Shown piece after piece: positions 1-5,281 of a stretch of 6,352 bases of DNA (its first letter is position 1; each line of letters opens with the position of its first letter). The notes under the pieces are model-generated. The model saw nothing but the letters and a program-made list of their open reading frames with translations, did not search any database and had not been told where the DNA came from. The stretch is from an uncultured Helicobacteraceae bacterium (lineage in GTDB: Bacteria; Campylobacterota; Campylobacteria; Campylobacterales; Helicobacteraceae). The stretch is from contig CAKVEH010000079.1 of NCBI GenBank assembly GCA_934728205.1, positions 1 to 6,352 on the forward strand. The letters are read 5' to 3'. Both the position numbers and the translations under genes were made by a program.

Positions 1-1
1 G

Positions 2-1288
2 CTCTCGCCCTTTAGTCCATTGGTTGGGAGCAAGGTGCGTGGAGCATTTATCACTTCTGGTGAAGTAAATGGCAAGGTGCAAGAGAATCTTGTCATCGAG
101 GGAAGTGCTGGGATTGGGTTTTCTAACGCCAAAAACATTGACCAATCTTTGCGTTATGTGCTCAATCTTGTGAATCTCGCCCCCGATAGCGCGACTTTGG
201 AGGTAAAAAAGCTAAGCCTTGATAGGGCACTTTGGATGATATATCAACCTCAATATGTTGATGCGGATTTAGATGCTAAGGTTGCTGCAAGCGATTTGTC
301 TAAAAAGCCTAATGCCAATGTAGTCGCTAATATCAAGGGTAAAACCAAGCAAGAAGCGATAAAAAAAGAATTTGATATGGATATGCCAGAGACGCCTTTT
401 GCTTTTGATGCAGATGCAGATATTAAAAAACTTGTGGGCGTAGCAAATGCGAAGTTTAGCTCGCCTATCGCTCTTTTTGAGGCAAAAAAAATCGCCCTAA
501 ATTTAGAAAATTTCGCCATTGAGAGTCCTTATAATATAAATCTCCCTGATTTAACCAAGCTAAAATTTGCCACAGGAATGAAACTCTATGGCGACATCAA
601 AGCAAATGGAAACTTCAAAAAGGCTGAGAGTTTGTATGTGGATTTTAACACAAAGAGTTTGGGCGGAGTTATCAGCGGGAAACTTGATGATTCCAAAATA
701 GAGGCGAAACTTGATTCTGTAAATGCGCTTAATTTCCTCAAAATGTTAGGTTTAAAACAATCTTTTAACTCTATGCTTTTTGGGAACTTCCACTATGACA
801 CCAACATTTCTAAGGGTAAGATAAGCACAACAAGCAAAGAGGGTAAAATTTTAGAGAATGATTTAACAAAAACCCTTAAGCAATATTTGAAATTTGATTT
901 AGCAGGTGAAGTGTATAATGATATTTCTCTTAATGCAGACATTAACCAAGCACTTATCAATTCAAATTTTTCGCTTCAATCGCGTGATACCAAGATTAGC
1001 TCACAAAAGACAAATTTAAATTTAGATAATCAAAGCATTGATTCTAAGATTTCATTGCAAGTCAAAGATAGCACAGTTGATGTGTATCTCACTAGTGCCA
1101 TTTCAAATCCTACAATGCGCCTTGATGCGAAAGATTTGCTTATTGATACTGCAAAAAAGGCTATCAACAAAGAAGTTGATAAGTTTTTAGAAAGTGAGCA
1201 GGGCAAAAAGGCTCAACAAGCTATCGATAAAGCGGCAAAAGACATTCAAAAAGAGGGAGATAAACTCTTAAAGCAACTTTTTAGATAA
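2..1288 (+). CDS. AsmA-like envelope protein, 3' part (5' truncated by window edge)
   Basis: The frame is open from base 2 to a TAA at 1286-1288 (428 residues visible). The codons before the first possible start (TTG at 20) continue the same frame with no convincing ribosome binding site, so the true start lies outside the window. The visible part is a long run of alternating polar/hydrophobic beta strands with repeated 'hydrophobic-x-hydrophobic' blocks, no membrane segment and no cysteine. Near the end (about nt 1085-1140) comes a strand ending in SNPTMRLDAKDLL, then a charged Lys/Ala/Gln/Glu-rich amphipathic helix to the C terminus. In AsmA-family proteins a 'G-x-x-x-x-P-x-x-x-x-D' strand followed by a Lys-rich helix is a common C-terminal pattern. 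Those proteins are inner-membrane anchored, extend into the periplasm and are linked to envelope lipid homeostasis. The family call rests on pattern only; another beta-rich periplasmic protein is possible. The N-terminal membrane anchor expected for the family would be off the left edge. Confidence 0.6.
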   Translation, partial: LSPFSPLVGSKVRGAFITSGEVNGKVQENLVIEGSAGIGFSNAKNIDQSLRYVLNLVNLAPDSATLEVKKLSLDRALWMIYQPQYVDADLDAKVAASDLSKKPNANVVANIKGKTKQEAIKKEFDMDMPETPFAFDADADIKKLVGVANAKFSSPIALFEAKKIALNLENFAIESPYNINLPDLTKLKFATGMKLYGDIKANGNFKKAESLYVDFNTKSLGGVISGKLDDSKIEAKLDSVNALNFLKMLGLKQSFNSMLFGNFHYDTNISKGKISTTSKEGKILENDLTKTLKQYLKFDLAGEVYNDISLNADINQALINSNFSLQSRDTKISSQKTNLNLDNQSIDSKISLQVKDSTVDVYLTSAISNPTMRLDAKDLLIDTAKKAINKEVDKFLESEQGKKAQQAIDKAAKDIQKEGDKLLKQLFR

Positions 1289-1291
1289 TGT

Positions 1292-1315
1292 TTAAAATGC
1301 ACTTAAAGTGGCATT
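1292..1315 (-). terminator. Weak candidate terminator at the convergent junction
   Basis: An imperfect inverted repeat (1296-1300 plus 1301-1302 against 1309-1315, one bulged base) covers the last codons of lolD. On the minus strand it is followed by TTTTAAAC. The stem is short and bulged, so termination efficiency is doubtful. No other terminator separates lolD from the convergent AsmA-like gene. Confidence 0.25.
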
Positions 1316-1936
1316 GCTAAGTAAATATCGTTTTTGGCACATTTGTGCTATGCTCCCATCGTGTGTGGCAAGCACTAGTGCCGCTCCCGTTTTTTCTATG
1401 TATTCAAATAATGCTTGCATCACATTTTTTGCTGTGTGGGAATCAAGATTCCCCGTTGGCTCATCGGCAAAGATTACTAATGGCTTTTTGGTGAGCACAC
1501 GCGCGATTGAAAGTCGCTGTTGCTGTCCGCCACTTAGCTGTCCGATTTGTTGTTTTAGTGTGTGGGCGATTTCAAATCGCTCTAAAAGACTCATATCGAT
1601 TTTTTCTTCACTAAGAATACTTGCGACTTGAAGATTCTCTAGTGCGCTAAATCCACGAAAGAGGTAGTGGCTTTGAAAAATAATGCCAACTTCATAGCGT
1701 CTAATGGCAAGCAAATCACTTGGCTTTAATGAGTAAATATTGGTGTGTTTTGCAATATCGACTTCACCTTTTTTGGGTTGTAGCATTGTGGAGAGATTGT
1801 TTAATATGGTGCTTTTCCCACTCCCACTTACACCCATAATCGCCATACTCTCTCCGGATTCCAAACTAAAGTGCAAATCCTCATAAAGCACATTTTCAAA
1901 ACGATGACTAATACCTCGTGCGCGTAGTAATTCCAT
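1292..1936 (-). CDS. lolD: LolD-type ABC transporter ATP-binding protein
   Basis: A complete 214-residue nucleotide-binding subunit. Visible motifs are Walker A GVSGSGKST (35-43), Q-loop Gln88, signature LSGGQ (134-138), Walker B ending in Asp158 with catalytic Glu159 (FADEPTGNLD), D-loop SALD-equivalent at 163-166, and H-loop His192. The stretch after the Q-loop (QSHYLFRGFSALENL, 88-102) resembles the LolD segment of the form QFHHLLPDFxALEN more than FtsE. LolD powers release of lipoproteins from the inner membrane with LolC/E-type (or LolF-type) permeases; no permease is encoded here, so the partner must lie elsewhere. MacB-like or FtsE-like roles are less likely alternatives. The start ATG (1934-1936) has TAAGG eight bases upstream overlapping the stop of the preceding gene, which suggests translational coupling. 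It is the last gene of a three-gene minus-strand unit. The ABC ATPase call is near certain; the LolD assignment is probable. Confidence 0.85.
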   Translation of the reverse strand: MELLRARGISHRFENVLYEDLHFSLESGESMAIMGVSGSGKSTILNNLSTMLQPKKGEVDIAKHTNIYSLKPSDLLAIRRYEVGIIFQSHYLFRGFSALENLQVASILSEEKIDMSLLERFEIAHTLKQQIGQLSGGQQQRLSIARVLTKKPLVIFADEPTGNLDSHTAKNVMQALFEYIEKTGAALVLATHDGSIAQMCQKRYLLSNATLSAF

Positions 1937-1943
1937 TAGCGTG

Positions 1944-1948
1944 CCTTA
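1944..1948 (-). promoter_or_regulatory. Ribosome binding site of lolD overlapping upstream stop codon
   Basis: On the minus strand the sequence TAAGG contains both the TAA stop of the 154-residue gene and the AAGG Shine-Dalgarno for the ABC ATPase. It is followed by seven bases and then ATG. Ribosomes ending the upstream gene would be placed next to the lolD start, so the two are probably translationally coupled. Confidence 0.65.
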
Positions 1949-2410
1949 AATACTATATTTTTCTTGGAAAGATAAAAGCCGTTCGCCATCAGCATTAAGC
2001 GTGTATTGTTCATCAAATCGTTCTTTTAAAATCACTTCTAAGGAATCAAGCAAATGTTGTTCATTAGGAGAGTGAAAAATATCTATAATCACGCCATAAA
2101 GCTGGATATTTTGTAATAAAATATCAAAAAGTCGCCCCCTATCTTGCAAGTAGAGATTCTCATCTTCTTGGTATTGGCTTATACGCAGTGAGATTCTACT
2201 AAGTAGCTTTGGCACGATGTATGTGTTGTTGAGATGTTTTTGTAAGGCATTGTTTGCACGCTCTAAAAGCTCATCAATCCGAGCCTTATCCATATAAATC
2301 ACACAGGGCAAGATGGCAATAAGCCTATTGATATTTGCGCCTAAAGAGCGCGTTTCCCACTTAATAAAGAATCTATCGATAAAACCTATTTTGTGTATGG
2401 GGGATTTCAT
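1946..2410 (-). CDS. Unrecognised 154-residue protein, probably cytosolic and helical
   Basis: I do not recognise this gene. It has an ATG start at 2408-2410 with a weak purine-rich ribosome site (AAGAGA, ten bases upstream) and ends in TAA at 1946-1948. The protein has no signal peptide and no clear membrane segment. A short hydrophobic patch (about residues 29-40, LIAILPCVIYM) is too short to span a membrane. The middle and C-terminal parts look alpha-helical and charged (for example DKARIDELLERANNALQKHL at 41-60). The start Met40 was considered but lacks a ribosome site. It lies 24 bp after the LpoB-like gene and 9 bp before the ABC ATPase, all on one strand, so it is almost certainly co-transcribed and may act with one of them. 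Base composition and codon use look like its neighbours, so it does not look recently acquired. Confidence 0.8.
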   Translation of the reverse strand: MKSPIHKIGFIDRFFIKWETRSLGANINRLIAILPCVIYMDKARIDELLERANNALQKHLNNTYIVPKLLSRISLRISQYQEDENLYLQDRGRLFDILLQNIQLYGVIIDIFHSPNEQHLLDSLEVILKERFDEQYTLNADGERLLSFQEKYSI

Positions 2411-2434
2411 TGCTACAATGTCTCTTTTGAAGTA

Positions 2435-3679
2435 TTAAATTTTTATCATTATTGCAAAATTGCAAAAAGTGCCTGCGTAGTCATCTTTGTTCCATAGGCT
2501 GATTGCGCCGACATTAAGTATGAAATTTAAATCGCGTGGATTTATCATTATGCCAGCTTTGAGAAAGGGATATTGAGATTGCACTTCCACTTCTTTGTAA
2601 GGTTTATTAGGGCTTGTTGTATAGCTTGTATCAATGTCAAAAAGCGCGCCACCACCGATATATAAGAATCTTAAAAAGTTGATATTGAGTTCCCCACCGA
2701 TTCTTGTGCCTATTAGTGTGATAGTGTCATTGTCTTTTTTTTCCTTAATCTCTGGGATAAAGACTTTGGCGTTTTTAGATTTACTAGAGAATTGCATTCC
2801 CCCGACATTAAGGAGGGCATTTATGTTAAGCGATATATGCTCAAAGTCAATCATTGTGCCAACTTTAAGCGTGCTTAGGATATTGGCATTTTCGATACCC
2901 TGTTTTACTTTATGAGATTCAAAAATGCTTAAATCCATCCCCATCACTAAGTGCGCCTCAATATCATCATCGTCATCATCAAATGGTAGAGTAGAAAACT
3001 CTTCCTTGTCTTGAGATTCTTTAAGCTCAAGGTTTTTGTTTTCTTGTAGCACGATAATTTGTTTAGAATCTTGGTTGCTTATTTTTGAGATAATATAATC
3101 AAAATCCCACTCTAAAGTGCCGTCCTTTAAATCCACAACACTCCACGAAAATGTGTAATCAATGCGTTTTTTGTTATTTGGGAGTTTGGAAATTTTTTGA
3201 TGAATTTTTCCACTTAGTGAATAATTTGGCGCGATAAGCCCACCCTTTTTTACTATACTTTCTTGGCTAAATTCTCCGTCTCCGCGTAAATTTCGCACTT
3301 TGTCAATCGTTACGTCTTTTTTGCCAGATTCCCAAGAAATTGCATTGGTAATGTCGATTTTTTTGCCATTTTTACTTTTGCGAATCTCGCGCATCAGTTG
3401 GCGGGCGATGATTTCTGTGTCAATATCTTCTTTGGTTTTATTTTCAATATGCGAGATAGCAAAGACTTTCCGCTCTTTGTTGGATTGAAAGTTTTTACTT
3501 GTGTTTAAAAACTCTTGCTCGAAATGTTGTGCTGCCTTTTGTATGGCAAGCTCGACATCGTGGCTATCAATCCCCTCACTTACATAATCCACAGAATTTT
3601 TGATATACCCAACACTCTTTGCGCATACACAAGAGCTTAGCAGGATAGTAATGAAGCCTAAACATCGCAAGAAATTCAT
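2435..3679 (-). CDS. Exported LpoB-like protein with predicted C-terminal beta-barrel
   Basis: A 414-residue exported protein. The N terminus is a signal peptide (residues 1-20) with two readings: a lipobox LSSC with Cys17 as lipid-modified residue, or signal peptidase I cleavage after VCA (20). Residues about 70-200 match the LpoB pattern: a strand followed by HIENKTKEDIDTEIIARQL (77-95), a helix, 'apparent Y-x-L-x-G' strand NYSLSGKI (152-159), and VVDLKDGTLEWDF (181-193), which corresponds to the LpoB 'VDLKTGEIVW' hairpin. LpoB is an outer-membrane lipoprotein that activates the peptidoglycan synthase PBP1B. A charged linker with six Asp in a row (234-239) follows. Residues about 243-414 then form roughly eight amphipathic, glycine-containing strands ending in alternating hydrophobics (FAIMIKI), as in small outer-membrane barrels. 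ATG at 3677-3679 has AGG eight bases upstream. It is the first gene of the unit. The LpoB-like call is strong; the barrel is inferred from strand pattern. Confidence 0.8.
   Translation of the reverse strand: MNFLRCLGFITILLSSCVCAKSVGYIKNSVDYVSEGIDSHDVELAIQKAAQHFEQEFLNTSKNFQSNKERKVFAISHIENKTKEDIDTEIIARQLMREIRKSKNGKKIDITNAISWESGKKDVTIDKVRNLRGDGEFSQESIVKKGGLIAPNYSLSGKIHQKISKLPNNKKRIDYTFSWSVVDLKDGTLEWDFDYIISKISNQDSKQIIVLQENKNLELKESQDKEEFSTLPFDDDDDDIEAHLVMGMDLSIFESHKVKQGIENANILSTLKVGTMIDFEHISLNINALLNVGGMQFSSKSKNAKVFIPEIKEKKDNDTITLIGTRIGGELNINFLRFLYIGGGALFDIDTSYTTSPNKPYKEVEVQSQYPFLKAGIMINPRDLNFILNVGAISLWNKDDYAGTFCNFAIMIKI
2963..2980 (-). repeat. GAT-type triplet repeat encoding six aspartates
   Basis: Six consecutive Asp codons in the LpoB-like gene: five GAT and one GAC (read on the minus strand). 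The tract falls exactly between the LpoB-like domain and the beta-rich C-terminal domain. A triplet repeat can change length without breaking the frame, so linker length may vary among strains. Confidence 0.8.
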
Positions 3680-3687
3680 TTTAGCAA

Positions 3688-3722
3688 CCTAATTATGAAT
3701 AAAAATTAAAGCCTATAATATA
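3688..3722 (-). promoter_or_regulatory. Probable promoter and ribosome site of the LpoB-like/lolD unit
   Basis: Reading the minus strand, an A/T-rich -10 candidate lies at 3715-3722 (overlapping TATATT and TATTAT). It would start transcription near 3707 and give a leader of about 27 bases that ends in AGG (3688-3690), eight bases before ATG. There is no -35 box, but T-runs spaced 11 bp apart lie immediately upstream. In Helicobacter and Campylobacter the housekeeping sigma factor commonly uses a -10 box with periodic upstream T-rich signals. The exact -10 hexamer is uncertain. Confidence 0.5.
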
Positions 3723-3741
3723 TCAAAAAAATATCAAAAAA
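3720..3741. repeat. Perfect 11-bp tandem duplication (A/T tract)
   Basis: The 11-mer ATATCAAAAAA occurs twice back to back on the plus strand (3720-3730 and 3731-3741). On the minus strand this gives two T6 runs one helical turn apart, directly upstream of the candidate -10 of the LpoB-like gene. It could bend DNA or act as an upstream promoter element. Confidence 0.85.
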
Positions 3742-3808
3742 ACAAAGACTTTTTAATAATTTTTATACATTGAAACGAAATACATTGATATATTTGAAGA
3801 TTTTATCT

Positions 3809-3842
3809 AAAAGCGTGTAAGCCCGCTTGTAGCGGACTTACA
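3809..3842 (-). terminator. Intrinsic terminator of gltA
   Basis: Seven bases or so after the gltA stop, an inverted repeat forms a 12-bp stem (3831-3842 with 3816-3827) around a 3-base loop (3828-3830). In the minus-strand transcript all twelve positions pair, one of them as G-U. In the plus-strand transcript the same position is a C-A mismatch. The stem is followed on the minus strand by CGC and then TTTT (3809-3812). The orientation therefore fits termination of gltA, not of a plus-strand gene. Confidence 0.75.
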
Positions 3843-3848
3843 TAGAAT

Positions 3849-5129
3849 CTATTTCCCAAGATAGAGCTGTCTTGGGCGAGTGATTCTCGCGCCTGATTTG
3901 ATATGCTCGATAACTTGCGCACACCAACCCGGCATTCTCCCAATGACAAAAATAGGCGTGAAGAGTGATACAGGGATTTTAAGCGCGCTTAAAATAATCC
4001 CGCTGTAAAAATCCACATTTGGATACAAGCCCCTTTGCTTAAAGTAATCATCACTTAGTGCGACTTCTTCGAGTTTTTCAGCAATATCACTTAAGCGAGA
4101 ATCCATTTTAATCCCCTTTTTGTCAAATTGATTTTTGAGTGCCTTGATAGTTTTTGCGCGCGGGTCATAGCTTTTATACACACGATGTCCAAAGCCCATA
4201 AGCCTAAATGGGTCATTTTTATCTTTTGCTTTTTCGACAAATTTTGCGACATTTTTTACATCACCGATTTCATTAAGTTGGATAAGCACTTTTTCATTCG
4301 CTCCGCCGTGTGCCGCACCCCAAAGTGCGTTAATCCCTGCTGAAATCGCGGCATAAGGATGCGCACCTGTCGAGGCGACATTACGCACGGTTGTCGTAGA
4401 GGCGTTTTGTCCGTGGTCAGCGTGGAGGGTAAAAATTTTATCCATTGCTTCGACTTCTAGTGGAGTGATTTCTTGCTCACCTTTTAGTGTATGTTTTTGT
4501 CTATTGTGTGGATATGCTCGAAGCATATACAAGAAGTTTTCCACATACGACCTACTTATATCAGGATAGACAAATGGCGCACCAACGGAATTACGATAAG
4601 AAAATGCTACAAGTGTGGGAATCTTAGCAATAATGCGCCGTGCCATTGTCTGATAATCATTTTCTTCTTCCATATCTTTGTATTCAAAGTGAAAGGTTGA
4701 TAGAGCTGCGACAGCTGAGCTTAGATTTGCCATTGGGTGTGCGCTATCTGGGAACGCATTAAAAATATTGATAAGCCCCTCGTGTAAAAAACTTCTATGA
4801 CGCAATTCTAAGTCAAATTCTTGTGATTCTTCTTTGTTTTTTGGTAAAGAATCAGTGATAAGAAGTTTGCATACATCAGTAAAGCTGTATTTTTCTACGA
4901 CTTCTTCAATGGGCATTCCTTTGTATAATAACACTCCATTTTGCCCATCAATGTAGCTAATCGTGCTTTTACAGCCTGCAGTGCTACCATATCCGGGGTC
5001 ATAACTAAAGATATTTGTTCGCTCAAAGAGCTTAGAAAAATCCACCGCCTTAGGTCCGCGTTTGCATTCGATAATGTCAAACTCAAAGCTTTGTCCTGTT
5101 TCATTGTTTGTCAGAGTTACTGTTGCCAT
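3849..5129 (-). CDS. gltA: Citrate synthase (type II)
   Basis: A complete 426-residue citrate synthase, which condenses oxaloacetate and acetyl-CoA to citrate at the entry to the TCA cycle in the cytosol. The catalytic residues are present: His274 in AHGGANE, His315 in [14 protein letters not shown] and Asp373 in YPNVDFYSG. The substrate-binding [11 protein letters not shown] block (His236, His239) and the C-terminal RPRQLY are also present. The N-terminal small beta domain marks the hexameric Gram-negative type, which is often inhibited by NADH. By remembered alignment to the E. coli enzyme, the reactive Cys206 of the NADH-responsive site seems to be replaced by His (in AYPHN), and the C terminus stops shortly after RPRQLYLGK. 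The start ATG at 5127-5129 is chosen over an in-frame ATG 19 codons upstream because a near-perfect GGGAGGTG sits four bases before it and family length fits. It is monocistronic, with its own promoter region and terminator. Confidence 0.97.
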   Translation of the reverse strand: MATVTLTNNETGQSFEFDIIECKRGPKAVDFSKLFERTNIFSYDPGYGSTAGCKSTISYIDGQNGVLLYKGMPIEEVVEKYSFTDVCKLLITDSLPKNKEESQEFDLELRHRSFLHEGLINIFNAFPDSAHPMANLSSAVAALSTFHFEYKDMEEENDYQTMARRIIAKIPTLVAFSYRNSVGAPFVYPDISRSYVENFLYMLRAYPHNRQKHTLKGEQEITPLEVEAMDKIFTLHADHGQNASTTTVRNVASTGAHPYAAISAGINALWGAAHGGANEKVLIQLNEIGDVKNVAKFVEKAKDKNDPFRLMGFGHRVYKSYDPRAKTIKALKNQFDKKGIKMDSRLSDIAEKLEEVALSDDYFKQRGLYPNVDFYSGIILSALKIPVSLFTPIFVIGRMPGWCAQVIEHIKSGARITRPRQLYLGK

Positions 5130-5133
5130 TTGG

Positions 5134-5141
5134 CACCTCCC
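5134..5141 (-). promoter_or_regulatory. Strong ribosome binding site of gltA
   Basis: GGGAGGTG on the minus strand lies four bases before the ATG at 5129. It is nearly the full anti-16S complement, the strongest in the window, and it settles the gltA start. Confidence 0.9.
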
Positions 5142-5149
5142 TAGTTGTG

Positions 5150-5155
5150 ATAGTA
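5150..5155 (-). promoter_or_regulatory. Candidate -10 box of gltA
   Basis: TACTAT on the minus strand is preceded by A-runs and T-rich sequence. It would place the start of transcription near 5143, giving a very short leader that begins almost at the Shine-Dalgarno. A TTGACT farther upstream (about 5187-5192) has no good -10 at 17 bp. The gltA promoter is surely in 5142-5240, but which hexamer is used is uncertain. Confidence 0.3.
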
Positions 5156-5239
5156 TTTTTCTAGTTTTGCATATTTTTCTAAACACAAAGTCAAATAAAA
5201 TTTAACTATTTTATAAAATGAGTAGAATCGTAAAGGTTT

Positions 5240-5248
5240 TGGTATAAT
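5240..5248 (+). promoter_or_regulatory. Extended -10 promoter of the CapA-family gene
   Basis: TGGTATAAT matches the extended -10 consensus TGnTATAAT exactly. Transcription would start near 5255, leaving about 27 bases before the TTG start codon, with the Shine-Dalgarno in between. No -35 box is apparent, as is usual in Helicobacter. Confidence 0.75.
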
Positions 5249-5269
5249 TATGGTAATTTTTGGAATTGC

Positions 5270-5275
5270 AAGGAG
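5270..5275 (+). promoter_or_regulatory. Ribosome binding site fixing a TTG start
   Basis: AAGGAG lies six bases before TTG at 5282-5284. The spacing, and the signal peptide that begins directly at this codon, decide the start of the CapA-family gene; the first in-frame ATG is deep inside the conserved domain. Confidence 0.85.
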
Positions 5276-5281
5276 TGTGTT

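Noticed and set aside
20..22. TTG as the start of the AsmA-like gene
   Set aside because: The frame stays open to the left edge, no ribosome site or signal/anchor follows, and the protein begins mid-fold.
1308..1631. Plus-strand open frame opposite the ABC ATPase
   Set aside because: It is a shadow of a gene with complete ABC motifs; it has no ribosome site and no recognisable protein features.
2735..2742. Run of eight T (A8 in the LpoB-like coding strand), and a similar A8 at 484-491
   Set aside because: Both frames are intact and A/T runs of this length are common in low-GC genomes, so there is no specific sign of phase variation.
3714..3719. TATAAT on the plus strand in the LpoB-like/gltA spacer
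   Set aside because: No plus-strand gene begins within the next 1.5 kb; it is the complement of the A/T-rich -10 region used on the minus strand.
4895..5104. Open frames in other phases over the 5' half of gltA and over the divergent spacer
   Set aside because: They overlap a fully conserved enzyme or promoter signals and encode no recognisable domain.
5131..5146. Sigma-54-like TGGCAC on the plus strand
   Set aside because: The -12 element (TTGC) is missing at the right spacing, and the match is simply the complement of the gltA ribosome site region.
5130..5186. In-frame upstream ATG giving a 19-residue N-terminal extension of citrate synthase
   Set aside because: It has no Shine-Dalgarno, it would include the strong GGGAGGTG as coding sequence, and the resulting length exceeds the usual family length.
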